A stretch of DNA of 64,000 bases from Anoplopoma fimbria (Eukaryota > Chordata > Actinopteri > Perciformes > Anoplopomatidae): the NCBI RefSeq assembly GCF_027596085.1, contig NC_072457.1, positions 26,394,511 through 26,458,510 of the forward strand, written 5' to 3'. Made by a program: the position numbers and the translations under genes. A model generated the notes under the pieces. That model was not told where the DNA came from, did no database searches, and saw nothing but the letters and a program-made list of their open reading frames with translations. Positions 1-41,222 of the stretch are shown here, piece after piece (position 1 is the first letter of the stretch; every line of letters begins with the position of its first letter).

Positions 1-1744
1 TTAAATCAAATTAGCACACAGTAAACCTGGGGCCATGTAATAATCCAGCATAGTGACACTGTACATAATGTACAGACAGAGGGAGGAATGGTGGGGTAGT
101 GGGGGCTTGGGGCCCCCTAGCTGGTTAATCCTGCCATAGAAGTTGGGCTACATAAATCTAAAAATGATCTGAAACAGGTTATTTAGCCCATTTATAATAT
201 TCCTTGATGATAGGTCATTTCAAATTTCATTCCACTATAACTCTAATTGTTTGCGTGTATCATTTGATATATTCACACACATTACACAATAAAAATGTGT
301 TATTTAGAGAAAAGGCTTGTTACATTTCCCAATATCTGATCTGTTTTGGACAGGAAGGACTCATTCAACTGAAACATATCTGGATTTATAGCGATCAGAG
401 AAAAACCAGAGCGCCTGTTTGAACCAAAATAGATTATCCTCATTATGGTGGCACATTGAAATACAGCTATGAAGAAGGCATTTGAATGCTTGAAATAGAC
501 ACTATTTATATATTCTGAATGACCAAATCCTACAACGACCCCCATTTTGGGCATTGCTTAAGTACTTTGCCATTATAGCCCAGGTGCTAATTAGGCATTG
601 AACACCTGAAGTGCTATGTGTCGTGCACTTTAGAACAGGCAGCTTGTATACTGTGCACTGAGATCATTCCTGTCTCTCTTCAGTACTAGCTCGACTCCAC
701 TCTTCTACCTTTTCCTAACGTCTTCATTGGAGTAGCAGTCATCACCTTTACATCATCACCACATGGAAAACTTAATAAAACAAAAACTGTGCGTGTAAAC
801 ACAGAGATGTGAGTAGAGCTGCTGTCACATGTAAGACTGTCACACAGAGTGAGGGTTGCTGTGGAGATGAACACAGGTGACTATAAAAGACCATGAAGCT
901 CACTATCCAGACCTTCTACAGGGACTGTTCAGAGCTCCACTGACCACCAGTTTGAGGTAGTCTGCCTCGGACGGTCTCTTCTAACTGGAGTAGGCAAGGG
1001 CCAAATGGTTGATTCAAAATGCAGCTCATTTCCTCGCTTGACTAGTAAACGAGCTCTGAGTAGAGACAGCAAGTGCTTTTAAGACCAAACAGAGTTGTCT
1101 AGTTAGCAAAAAACAAATCTTAAGGAAGGGAAAATTGTAGAATAGACTAACGTCACTAAAAGTCACTTATATTCCCTTTGGTTCCTCTTAGTGCCAACCA
1201 GAACTATAAATACCCAAATCTATATCATAAGCAAGTGTCTCACACATCTTCTTGACCTGCTAATCCTGGTGCTTAATGTTGATAAAATGTCTTATTAAGT
1301 GATATGTTCAAACCTGAGATACCATTATGATATGGTGTTCTTTCACAACATTATTGAAACTGAGATAGTTACGTTCCGTTATCCAAATTTCCTTGTTTGT
1401 TTGCGTGACATGAAATAATTGGAGCCACTAGTATCTAGTAACATTTAAAAATTGAGTGCACAAAGCCTGGCTACGCTAACAATGATAAGAAGCATAGATG
1501 GAGTTACACAGTTAACTTAACTGACTTCTTCCCCCTTCAGTGTCATCTGTCTCTGACCCTAACGTGTTTGAGCGGACAGCGCATCATCTTTACGTTTTTC
1601 TTTTGGCCAATCGTGCCGGAGGTATGATGTCTACGATATGAAACGGTAAAAGTTTAAATACTTACTAAGGATAAATGACTTAAGTTATTTAGGTGCATAT
1701 CAGTGTGATTCATTCAAATATCCACTTAAATGCTCCTCCTGCTC

Positions 1745-1824
<80 letters not shown>

Positions 1825-2345
1825 AAGCTAGCCGGTTATCAGTTTAAATTGAAGAAACTTTTGTGCAGACTGAGACCTCAACTTGATCGACTCTACGGGC
1901 TTCATGTGATGACCAACAGACCGTAGGAGACTAGAACAGACGGGCTGATTTCTCTGTGATGTGGCCCAAACGTGATTAAATGATGAATGGAACAATAAAA
2001 AAAGAGCAGGGAAGATCCTGGGTGAACATGTTTAGAGGCAACTCTAAATAAGTGGGGGTTCCCAACACCTTCGAAATCTGAAGCACACCTTCGTTATAAA
2101 GGGATCCATAAATAAGACAGAATCATAAATAAAATACAACAGAAACGCAACAGAAAAGGCAACACTGCTGGTTATCAGTCTCCTTGCTCTTTTTTTCCCT
2201 TCTCTATCCCATTTCCCCCCCCTCTTGTTGTAGCTGGTGCTTGTGATTGGACAGGAGACAGTACTCTCTCCTTACGTCTCCCACTTGACCAGCCTACCTT
2301 TGACTCTCCCTACTTCCTTCCTTCTTCCTCTCTCGCTCTCTAACT
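1..2345. other. 3' flank of prkaca, no recognised gene
   Basis: I found no convincing coding exon on either strand here. It should contain the prkaca 3'UTR next to 2346, but I saw no minus-strand AATAAA that would fix the polyadenylation site. A TATA-like string near 884 is followed by a 16-codon reading frame only. A long GA microsatellite is listed separately. Confidence 0.5.
1748..1823. repeat. (GA)n microsatellite
   Basis: About 76 bases of uninterrupted GA dinucleotide, with no coding meaning. Confidence 0.95.
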
Positions 2346-13647
<11,302 letters not shown>

Positions 13648-14443
13648 GATGGCAACTTGTCGACGGGCGATCCGTGGCTTCACTGTCCGCCCCGACAGCC
13701 GCGTCCAGCCGGTGCCTTGGATCCGGTCTGCACGGTGTTGTCCTGAGCCCGGCCGCAGCGGTGTCTCGGTCGCTGGGGCTTCACCGGACTGGCAGGCCGA
13801 GGCTCCGGTGCTCTCCTGTCCCTCCTTGCAGCCCCCTCCGAGCGAGGCCCCCGGCTCCCCGCCTCACCCCCAGCCCCCAGACACAAACACGAAAACAGCT
13901 ATACCGACGGGCGGGAGATTCTCAGTGAACGAGAGGCCGCCGCTGCTCGTCACCAGAGCCCAGACGTCAAATAACGCTCCTCGGCGGGGTCCGACAACGA
14001 CGCGGATTTGCCCAAATCAACATTGGCCCCCTGTAGCCTCGGAGACGGGCGAGATGACGGAACTACAGGCAAGCGATGGTCCCGCCCCCTCGCCAGAACG
14101 CGGAGCTGATTGACAGCTGGAGCTAGGCTACGGATTGGCCAGCTATGGATGACGCTGTCCCACGGAGCGCTCTCATTGGCTGATAAATCCATCAACAACG
14201 GCGACGTACCGCCACACTACAAATAGCGAGCGACGGGGACGTCAACGCTTATTTTCCTCTCGAGGATGGCCCCGCCCACTTTCTCCGGTCGCTCTCTCCC
14301 ATTGGCTCGTCGCGGCCGAACCGTGGGAATCTCGGCGAATGCGACGATAGCTATTGGCTGCCGGGAATGCCCCCCCCCTCCCTCCCCACGCTCTGTCACC
14401 CCCACCCCCCCGCCGCCGAGCGACTGATACAAGTTTGGCTGAG

Positions 14444-14451
14444 TGACGTCA
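14444..14451. promoter_or_regulatory. Perfect cAMP response element, TGACGTCA
   Basis: The palindromic octamer TGACGTCA sits in the prkaca CpG island about 800 bp upstream of the start codon. Further GACGTCA sites occur near 13963 and 14238. CREB/ATF binding is inferred from the consensus; feedback of PKA signalling on its own catalytic-subunit gene is a hypothesis. Confidence 0.6.
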
Positions 14452-14530
14452 ACCGAGAGCTATTTTTAGAAATGTTGGTCAGAATTTAACGCACGCGCGG
14501 CGCGCTCTCGTTGGCAGGACTTCTGAACAG

Positions 14531-16158
14531 CTCGCAGACGGCCGTGCATGGAGGGAAGAGTTGATCTGATGGGAATGAATCACGAGAAATACAATAATAT
14601 TATTTGACTCTGGGTGTAGCATGAGAACTGTCATGTAAATATTACATTCATATGTATAAAAGCACACATACAAATCTCAAACACAGTATATTTTGTCTAT
14701 GCATTCACATCACACTATCACTGTGCACATTGCGGTAAATGATTATAAGTTCTCTTAGAAGGTCAAATACTCCGGACAGGGCATTCTAGTGCCTGGCCGT
14801 ACGATGGAAAAGAACAGAGACATTAAAGAAGGAATGAGCTTTTACTGCAGAGAAACCAGATAACAGAGGCCCTTTTTTACAACCAACTGATGAGACCCTC
14901 AGAAAGTCTAAAAGTCTAAACCAAGAGCCTCTCTCTTTTTTGGACCTATCATATTCAACTCATAAAACCTATATAACATGATGCGCACTCTGTATAAGCG
15001 CCTTTTAGTTGCTGAACTTCTCAGTACTGCTAGGCCCGTGCACGTATAACTGCTGGGCGATATACTCCTGTTATCCTACAATAAATGTCACATTTGTTTT
15101 AAGACGAATCTGGTGTAGAAGTCTCTCTTGTTTTCCACTCAACAGAACACACTGACTGAGCACCAACAACCTTCAGTCACAATCCTCTGGCAGCATCTGT
15201 CATCCTCACCCCACATCTGGTGCACCTACAGGGAGAGGGAAGCAGATGCCCAAGGGCCCCTGTTATCAGGATCCTCAAAAGGCCCGGTTTCACATAGATT
15301 TGCATCTGAATATCTTATTTCAATAATCATTTGAGCTTCTGTTGGTAAAAAAAAAAATCTGAATTTAAAAAGGACTCCCGGCCTCCAAACAAACACCCAA
15401 GGTATGAATGGGTGATACCATTAGGCCTCTAACCATTTCATTTATTTGAAAGGTGCCCAAAATACCAAACTACTACAGCTGTACAAACTATACCATGTGA
15501 GAAATGAACCCCTCCATTTATGTGACATCGCAATGCATTCTGATAAATATCATAAAAGCTTATCTGGGCTCTGTCAGGTTAATAGAGGAATTTCTTTGGC
15601 ACATCTGGTTTTCAAAACTAGTCTCTAGTCTGCTAACTTGTTTTAATTGTCAATCCATTTCACAAGTTAAAAAAACAAAAATCACATATTTAAAGTACCA
15701 AAAGTTAAGGTATTCATAAAGCAGAACAGCCAGTATTAGATTATGATTATTAATGAACTCATAATGTGTACATCGCTTTAATGTTGCAGCTGGTAAAGGT
15801 GCAGGTAAACATTGTAGACGTGTGCAAAGCAGACAGATGCAACAGACGGAAGGACGGAGGAGTCGGTCCCTTCAACTAAGAGATAAAATGGGTGAGCAGA
15901 CGGTCCCCCTCCCTTTTGTGCTGCAGTTGCCAAGCAACATGAGGCTGGAGTGAAAATGTCAGAGAGAGGCTGCTGCATTTTATGAATGAAATTGGAAAAA
16001 AGAAAGGAGCCAGGGGAGGGGAGGGGAAAGAGAAGGCCAACACACACACCAATGCAGTCGTTCTAGTGTGCTCCCTTCCTCACTAGCCAAGGTGGAAAGC
16101 AGCTGTGTGATTAAGATGTGGCGATTACCAGAGAGTAGCACTATGTCCACAAACAAAC
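14531..16158. other. Intergenic region between prkaca and asf1b
   Basis: No exon or RNA gene recognised. The sequence is AT-rich outside the CpG island, and the short open frames show no protein-like composition. It separates the head of prkaca from the tail of asf1b, both on the minus strand. Confidence 0.5.
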
Positions 16159-16164
16159 TTTATT
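16159..16164 (-). terminator. Candidate asf1b polyadenylation signal, AATAAA
   Basis: Minus-strand AATAAA about 890 bp downstream of the asf1b stop. A second AATAAA lies near 16585, so short and long 3'UTR forms are both possible. Confidence 0.45.
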
Positions 16165-16787
16165 AAGCCCATCACAACCCCCATTGTTACAAATACTGAG
16201 GCAGAGAATATATACTATGTAATAAGTACAAAATGAAAATATGCCTTCTCATCTCAAAGACATTATAAGCGCTGAGAAAACATTATTTACAGTTAGCCTA
16301 AACCATCTTAACTGCAATCCAGAATCCATTTCTCCTTCACCTACATGTTTTGTGCATCATTAGAGACGGACGTTTTATGTCACATTTTTAAAGAACAATA
16401 ACTGAACTGGGACCTGTTTGAAGAGGCAGGTTTACAGAGTTATCTGGATAACTAGCAAACACAAGCTTGTATTCAGCATAAGCCAAGATTTTTTAATTAT
16501 TATTATTATTTATATTTTTTTACACAGACTCCTACTCCAGATGCTACACATTTACATAAGACAAACTTTCACAACAATGAAATGCTTTATTATAAGCAGC
16601 TAGTGCTACATACGGAGCACTGCCCATATCAGTGCTTAAGAGGACACAATGAACAGCACAGTGCGGGTACCAAACACATCTGAACGTCAGTGTATGAGTA
16701 TGACTTGGGCTGTGAGGATTTGGCGGTCTTAAAACGGCCCCACCCCGAGGACTCAAAACATCCTCTGGCTCAGCTTTGACATTGTCT

Positions 16788-16935
16788 AAGACAGAGATAT
16801 AGTAAAATAAGGCAAAGCTGGTTGTGCAGGCCTGTGTGTGTAGTGAAAGAGAAAGAACAAGAGACAAACAGTTTGTAACAATGCCAGATTCATCCCATTC
16901 GTGTATGCTGTATAAAAATAATGTCCTTGCTGCCA
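16788..16935. repeat. Copy 1 of a 148/144-bp near-identical duplication
   Basis: Lies in the probable 3'UTR of asf1b, downstream of its stop at 17057. It matches 21989-22132 in the same orientation except for one A/G substitution and a 4-base indel (GACAAACAG against GACAG). Confidence 0.9.
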
Positions 16936-17056
16936 TATCCATGCTGCCCGTTAACGTAGAAACATCCATGGCCTTCTTGTCCAAATGTGAGTTTGCAATG
17001 TGAGAGAGTATAGAGATGAGAACAACCTCTTGTCCATTTTCTTAATCTGATGATTT

Positions 17057-20000
17057 TTACATGCAGTCCATGGAGTTGTCCGGCATCAGCCCAAGAGGTG
17101 GCATCTTTCCTGGTATGCAGGATGGAGGGAGCATGCCGCTGATGTTGGGGGACGGGTCGACGTTCTCGCTGTCCTCCATCTTGTCGGCCGAGCCCTCCCA
17201 GTTGATATGGAAGCGGGTGACACGGGGGTTGGAGGCCAAAATATTCCTCAGGAGCTGAGAGAATAAAAGCAACATTGGTGAAAAGTCAGATTTCCTGTTT
17301 GTGGTGGAGATGTCCTGGCGTTTAGACCTGAATGTGGGACAAGTTTTATAAAAACCTTTCCTTAATGGAGCTAAACAGCATATTTTGATTAGGCCCTCAA
17401 TGCCTGGTAAACACCCTCATCTGTCAAACTCCATCCCTTCTGTTTGGGATTTAGGCTTTCCAGAAGAGAAAATTAAGTCCCTCAAACTGAGAACCTTGAT
17501 AGCATCCCATGAATTAGTTTCTCAGATTTTAATGTTCTTCAGAATGGCTTCAGAAGACATGATACAACCATTTAAAAAAAAAATGTGTGGATAAAAAAAA
17601 AAAAAGGCACCTTTTCCATGTACAGTATAGATCGTACAGAGAGCCTACACTAGCGAGTCGTGGCCAGTTTTGAGTTAGCTACTGTTGCACTGGCGTATAT
17701 TAATCCAGCTGGTATGTCATACAGGGATCCTTTAATCAGGCTTTCTAAAAAGCTGGGACATGATACTGGAGTTTCAAGGTCTAGATTAGAAGCTAAATAA
17801 GTATCTCTCCCTGAAGTTTCGAACAAAGCTGCAATTTTTTATTATTTTTTATTATCAATTATATATTATTCTTGTGATTAATCAAACATCCGTCAAATCT
17901 TTTAAATTTCCCAAAATGGTGCAGATTGCCCATGAAAATGTCTTCGTGTATAAAAGGTGTTAGACTTGGGGAATTGAACATATATATCAGCTATTGGTTG
18001 GGTTTTAATTTCGGCCAATTTTTTTATTTTGCCAATTCAAAATTGGAGTGATGAATAAGTGTGATGCGTTGCTCAGTGCGCAAAGAGAGAGAGTGACTAA
18101 ACCAGAGTTGTTGACTGTTTGAACAGCGGAAATACCGATCAAGACGGTTTGGGTGCGTTCTATTTAGTGTTGAGTTTGTATGAAATGTGTTTTACGATGA
18201 GTTAACATTGCAATTAAGCCAGTTAGTCCGTGTAGAAAGCAAAACTAGAATTTAGAAGGCGTATAGACATTATTGTATGTTTTATGATTAAGAAGGAAAA
18301 AATAGGTGTAAGAATATTAAATATTTCCAGTCCTGACATCTTGCGAGTTTATTTGTTTATCAAACTATCAAACTAGTCAAACACATCTCCCAGCTGAAAC
18401 TAAAGGTGTCGGGGGAACAGAAACATCTGCATAGATTTATTGGCAATGAACGGTTGATGGCCTGGTGGTGACCGGTTGGAAAAAATAAAAAGATTTATTC
18501 ATATTTACAGCTCATGTTATATTTCTTTCTTAATGCTACTGCTGCCTGTAAATTCAATTTTAGATCACCAGAGGGCAGTGGAAAACCCTGCATGTTTCAA
18601 CAGACCCTTAGCACTTCACAAGCATCGCCCAAGAGCTGTACCATACCTTTAAGATATCTGTTGCTAAGGCATTGCAGTAATTTCTAAAAATGAAATAAAT
18701 GAAAAAAGACAAACAAAAAAATAACCCAAAGGCACTATTGTAAGGCTGCTCCCTCTCAGTTCATTCGTCAAATAATCAGATTTATTGAGAAAATTAGTCT
18801 TTTTTTTTTTTTTTTTTAGATGCTGAATGACTTATTTTCAACTTCTGAACACATATCTGGTAAACACAATATTTAAAGTGTAGATTTTGTTTGATTTGTT
18901 ACAGAGCTGTCAATAAAATAAACGTATCGATTAGTTGACAAAATTGTCAGTGTTTTATTTGACAAAAAATGTATTTGGTCGAGGACAGCCTTAAACTATA
19001 CATTAAAAGAAAAAAAGAAAGAAAAAGAAGCACTATACAAATAAATGTATCATTATTATGCTACTACTCATGTCAGAAATCAGTGATTGTCATCTCTGAG
19101 TGTGTGTGTAGGTTACCTGAGCGTAGTCTGGTTTGAGGGGTGGGTTTTCCCGTAGTTCAGGGTCTGTGTATTCATTGTTGACATAGTAACCAATGCGGAT
19201 GAACTCCTGTCCACGGTAGGTGCAGGTTATAAGGACTACGGTCACTCCTACAGCGTCACTCTCTGGAATCAGCCCTGTGTTAGGAGCATCAGCCTGAGGG
19301 GGAAGACAGGAACACGACGATGAAGAAATCAGATCAAAGTAAACCACAGTAATCATGTTATTAAAGCAGCACAGAGCTGAATGAAGGACCAAACTAGGGA
19401 TATCAAATAGATTTACCCAGGTTTCTTTGATTTTCAGTCCTAGTATTCAATTGCTTCTATGTTCTAGCTGTATGAGATTAGCGGTAACATGTGACCACAG
19501 CTTACTGACCTGAAACACAAACATGTGTCTGCCAGCCGGTACCGGGCCGACTAGAACAGAGTCCAGAACCTGATCGTATTCCTCGCTCTCTGCTGAACCC
19601 ACATAGATGATCTTCCACTCCAGATCTGATAACACATACACACAACAGAGAGACTTACCATATATTTCTGTTTGTAAGGAATATGAGTTACACACAGTAC
19701 TGATGTTGATTACTGTGCACTAGCTTCATCTCGAGACACTTGCAGCTTTGTATACATACCTGAAAAGCATAAGACATTTTAAAACACTCTGATTTGTTTT
19801 TAAATGATCTACAACAGAACAACATCATCAGCTGATACCTGTACGCTTATGTTGATATCTTCTATTTCCCTACTTGTACTGGCTGATTAAAAATCAAATA
19901 CACATTTTCATTTGTTCAATTGCAAGAACAAAACAGTTCCCACAACCTGTCTTAGTGAAATGTTAGAAATGCAAGCAGATCCCATTTTGTTATAATTTCA

Positions 20001-20802
20001 TGTCATATCAAGAGACAAAGAGATAACAATTCCAATTCCACTGATGGCCAAATATAAACATTAAAAATAATGGACTTATATTGTTTCATGAGTTGATACT
20101 GATTGTATGCACAGTGATTATTTTTTTTTGCTTTGAAAGACTATCACAAATACAAATCTGTTCTTTTCACTTCAACAATGCACTAAACTTTATTTAGTTA
20201 AATAGGACAACATAACATATTTGTATTGGTATACAGCTCCACAGTTAATGACACCAAAGGTTAACTGGTTTGTAACCCCAGTGTGTACATGCTACTGCTT
20301 CCCTGTTGTCTGCTTGTCGAGGTTCGCGGCAACTCGTTAAGCTGGTCCGTTGCTACAGTAACGTAATGTGATCAACCAATCAGCATCACGGACAAAACTC
20401 CGTAGAACGTCAACGAACCAATCAGTGCAGGCAGGAGGCGGGGCGCTGTCCATAAACAACTTGTCAAATGAAATATCACTATTTAGCCCCAAAGACAGCT
20501 AATGTATTGGTATATCGTCGAGTAGCACAGCATGCTTATTCATTATTTACATTCACCCCATCTACCCGCAAAGTATAAGTTACCACTGAAGCAGAACGCG
20601 CAAAGAGAGGCAGCTAGTACTCAATAGCTAACATACAACACAGAATAATATAGCTGGTGTTACACGTTAACGTGAGCTGAAAACTACACCCACCTTCCGG
20701 CAAATCCTCCATGCATTCAAATGTTATTTCAAACTGAAAGGGATTTCCAAATGGGCTCGGGTTGTCCAGCACAGCAACATTTAACACTTGCACCTTGGCC
20801 AT
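17057..20802 (-). CDS. asf1b: Histone chaperone ASF1 (anti-silencing function 1B)
   Basis: ASF1 binds histone H3-H4 dimers and hands them to CAF-1 or HIRA during nucleosome assembly in the nucleus. Coding exons: 20694-20802, 19510-19625, 19117-19293, 17057-17254. The total is 600 nt, or 199 residues, against about 202 for human ASF1B; phases agree. The protein begins MAKVQVLNVAVLDNPSPFG and has the immunoglobulin-like core (FEITFECMEDL, WKIIYVGSAES, VLDSVLVGPVPAGRHMFVFQ, RGQEFIRIGYYVNNEY). The divergent tail ends DNSMDCM, close to the ASF1B tail. Adjacency to prkaca, as in human, supports ASF1B over ASF1A. Teleosts can carry asf1ba and asf1bb; which one this is cannot be settled here. Intron 1 near exon 1 has CCAAT at 20376 and 20418 and a GC box at 20434. 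Confidence 0.96.
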
Positions 20803-20968
20803 TGTGGTTTCTTCTGAGGCGACCTGGACGAACTGATCTACTCTTCTCTTAAGTGAACACAGTTTAACGAGTCACTCTGCTCTGTCTACTCTCGCTGTGT
20901 TCCCGGGTTGGCTGACTCCCACGCGTTGACGTTGTCTGCCTTCAGGACTGCCAGTTAAAGTTTGATCC

Positions 20969-21027
20969 TTTTCTTCTTCTTCTTCTTCTTCTTCTTCTTC
21001 TTCTTCTTCTTCTTCTTCTTCTTCTTC
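20969..21027. repeat. (TTC)n trinucleotide microsatellite
   Basis: A nearly pure TTC run of about 59 bases, some 170 bp upstream of the asf1b start codon, so in or next to its promoter. It is purine-rich (GAA) on the asf1b sense strand. Confidence 0.95.
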
Positions 21028-22614
21028 GCCGTCTTTATTTCTGACATCCAGCTACGCGCTGCTGCCCCCAAGTGTTCATTTAGTTAAACAACAGATCAAA
21101 ATGCATAGCTCAAATGCGTCTGTGCAGTTTGAGGCGTGGATTAGTGTCTAATGTTATATTTAGTTCAGTTACTCAGGCTAGAAAATACAAATAAACTGGA
21201 CAGCCAACTTATTCAAGAGGTTGAATCCAGGTAATGTCTTAATTTGTCAGTGGTTTTACAATGACCTGAAAGCCCCGTTCACTGCTGCTGCAGTAATCTT
21301 TTCAGTGATTGGTTAATATATTAATTGTCATACAGTATATTCTGAGTCTTAAGCTCCTACCCCTCGTTGAAAGTCTGTGTTCAACTTCATTATAGAGGAA
21401 ACAGACAGTGATGACAAGTAGCTATATTAAATAAAAGTCTGTATATAATTACAGACCATGAGATAAAAATTATTTGTTTGAATCAACACAGGGTAACACT
21501 GACTTTCACATTTACAGTATTGCATAGCTATAAGGAGGACACAACTAAAAGCATTTCATCCTAGTAGTACTGAACCTATTTGATAGCACTTTACAGCTCC
21601 TGAATGGCACTTGCTTCTTTCTTTTTTAACGATTTACTAAAGTTAACCAGGCTCTTTTCAAAGTTAAAAAGTATGCCTAAATTACAGGATGTAAATCACC
21701 ATTTACAGTTCTTTTTGTGTATGGATTAAATAAACAAGATTTGATTTCTTTAATCAATAGCTAAGCTTTCCATTTACTTTCACCTTTTTTACTGAGCCGG
21801 CCATCCGGTTCTAGCTACATACTTAGCGTGTGAGACTGCTATCAATCTGACATTATGCATGAAGCAGATAAGTGCATTTTCCAAAATGTTGACTTTTAAA
21901 CAGGCGTTTTTTGGTCACTACAAAACCAACACCACCTAGTTAAAAACAAGGGATTATGGCTAAATCAGCAAATGCAAATAGTAATTGGAAGACAGAGATA
22001 TAGTAAAATAAGGCAAAGCTGGTTGTGCAGGCCTGTGTGTGTAGTGAAAGAGAGAGAACAAGAGACAGTTTGTAACAATGCCAGATTCATCCCATTCGTG
22101 TATGCTGTATAAAAATAATGTCCTTGCTGCCAAAAAGTAATTTTGCACTCTAAGATGAGTTAAGGTTTTTTCTTGGATAATTGAACAGTTGGATATCCTT
22201 TGTGTATGAGTTGGACTACATCTGTTCATTGATTATTATTGTCATATCCATTTGTACACAACAGTTCTGTTGGACAGGGATAATTGATGACATTGTGATC
22301 TAAATATAAGCTTTATTACAGCTGCAGTTCTCAATAATTGTAATAAAAATAATTATAATAATAATTAATTGGTCAACTTTCTATGCATCACCCCCACTGA
22401 GCTCGCTCATCAAACTTTATTAAACTTCTACTTCAAGTTGAATTATCAACATTTACCTTAAACAATTTAACAGTAATCACTTTAATCTGTAAAGAAGACA
22501 CAGATAAGTTTAAGACAATTAGATTTTAATCAATACAGTGAAATATTGTCGGCCCTTATAACCCATAGCAGGGAAAGTTTTACATAAAAACATTAAAACA
22601 ATTAAAAAGAACAC
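21028..22614. other. Intergenic region between asf1b and c3
   Basis: No coding exon recognised. It contains the second copy of the asf1b 3'UTR-like duplication (21989-22132). Otherwise it is AT-rich, non-repetitive-looking sequence up to the c3 polyadenylation signal. Confidence 0.5.
21989..22132. repeat. Copy 2 of the asf1b 3'UTR-like duplication
   Basis: 144 bp matching 16788-16935 in the same orientation with one substitution and one 4-base gap. It sits about 1.2 kb upstream of asf1b, between asf1b and c3. The flanks do not match, so the boundaries are sharp. Confidence 0.9.
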
Positions 22615-22620
22615 TTTATT
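22615..22620 (-). terminator. c3 polyadenylation signal, AATAAA
   Basis: Minus-strand AATAAA starts only 14 bases after the c3 stop codon, implying a very short 3'UTR. More AATAAA strings lie further downstream (near 22310 and 22410). Confidence 0.6.
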
Positions 22621-22633
22621 TCCTTCAGTTTCA

Positions 22634-39857
<17,224 letters not shown>

Positions 39858-39912
39858 CCTCCTGACTGATTCTGATCTGCAGTCAATAGAGACGGTCGCT
39901 GTGCAGCACCCT

Positions 39913-39920
39913 CCTTTTAT
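39913..39920 (-). promoter_or_regulatory. c3 TATA box
   Basis: Minus-strand ATAAAAGG, 56 bases upstream of the c3 ATG. Initiation about 30 bp downstream would leave a 5'UTR of roughly 25-30 bases. This fits a strongly inducible liver gene, but the start site itself is inferred. Confidence 0.65.
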
Positions 39921-41029
39921 CCTCCCTCCACCCTCCTCCATCACCTCCTCTTCACCTCACCAAGTTTTTCTGTACACATGTATGGACACAAACACACATT
40001 ATCATTAACGTTATTTCCCAGCAGCAGTTGAGAAACTGTTGAGTTTGGATAAACATTATTTCTGCTCTGAAGAAAAAGATAAACAGTAGAAAATCAATGA
40101 GGGTTTACATGTTTGACTAACAAGAGGAATAAACAGTTGACTGCAACATTAAAGCAAAACAGCTTCACATGTTTTCTAATGTGACACCTTTGGTTGCTAC
40201 TTTTCTTTTCTAATTCTTGACATTTTGAGTTTTCTAATTCTTGTTCTGGACCTGATAAACCAGCATTCTTACACAAAAACAACCATATTGAACATGCACA
40301 CAGACAAATACTCGGGTGAAAGTCGTGTTGAGTAATTTCTGGGCAAAATGTCTGGCAGNNNNNNNNNNNNNNNNNNNNNNNNNNNNNNNNNNNNNNNNNN
40401 NNNNNNNNNNNNNNNNNNNNNNNNNNNNNNNNNNNNNNNNNNNNNNNNNNNNNNNNNNCCCTCTGACTATCTGATCAAACAAATGTATGATTTTAATACT
40501 TTGTATAAATTATCTCAGTTGATTTTTGTTTATTCAAATAGGCTCATTGATGTGTCACATCATTTTTAATTGTCACATCATTTGTTTTATTTTTTAGGCC
40601 ATTTTGATGGTATCTACTGAATGTAGACTTGGGAGATGTAGTGATGAATACAAGAATCTATTTGCTCTCTTCAGGCAATGTAATACATCATTTAGCTGAA
40701 CAGCTATATGGAAAAACTGGAATTTATAATGATTTTAACTTGGTGTATTTAATTAACCGAAGTAGCCAAAAACAAAATCTCTGGTATCTTATACCTTAAC
40801 AGTTTTTGAATGGATTTTTCAGAAAATGTACTACCACAGTCAGACAGTTAGCTTAGCTTAGCACAATCAATTTCCGTCAACACCATGGTGACAACAATAC
40901 TCCAGGAAGTGACAACACAGGGCACATAACCCCCCATAAAACTATATTGGGACGTTTTTGCTTCCCTTTTTTTTACCGATTAAATGAACTAATTCAAACA
41001 TGTGACAGTGAGCTTCAGAGATGCTAAAA
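39921..41029. other. Region upstream of c3
   Basis: No coding exon recognised. It contains the proximal c3 promoter and the 100-N gap at 40359-40458. The sequence after the gap is AT-rich, with GCTTAGCTTAGC near 40852, possibly another copy edge of the repeat at 41030. Confidence 0.45.
40359..40458. other. Assembly gap (100 N)
   Basis: Exactly 100 unknown bases, the conventional length for a gap of unknown size. It lies about 500 bp upstream of the c3 start, so distal c3 promoter elements could be missing. Confidence 1.
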
Positions 41030-41222
41030 ATTAGTTTTGTTACCTTTAGACAGTGCCAGGCTAGCTGTTTCCACATGTTTCCAGTGTTTGCTAAGCTAAG
41101 CTAACTGGCTGTAGCTTCATATTTAACAGACAAAAAATATGGTATCAATCTTCTCAACTAATTCGCAAAGAGAAAGCAAATAACAGTAAGCCTGTGTTCC
41201 ACAATGTCAAACTATTTCTTTA
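41030..41222 (+). repeat. Dispersed teleost repeat copy (gctaagctaagctaac type)
   Basis: Contains GCTAAGCTAAGCTAACTGGC, then TGTAGCTTCATATTTAACAG, GGTATCAATCTTCTCAACTA and CAAACTATTTCTTTAA. It is the plus-orientation counterpart of 23288-23467. Remembered as a frequent percomorph repeat; class not assigned. Confidence 0.7.

Noticed and set aside
870..960. TATA-like sequence followed by ATG at about 892
   Set aside because: The frame stops after 16 codons and no downstream exon was recognised.
1693..1926. Arg-Glu repeat frame
   Set aside because: Translation of the GA microsatellite.
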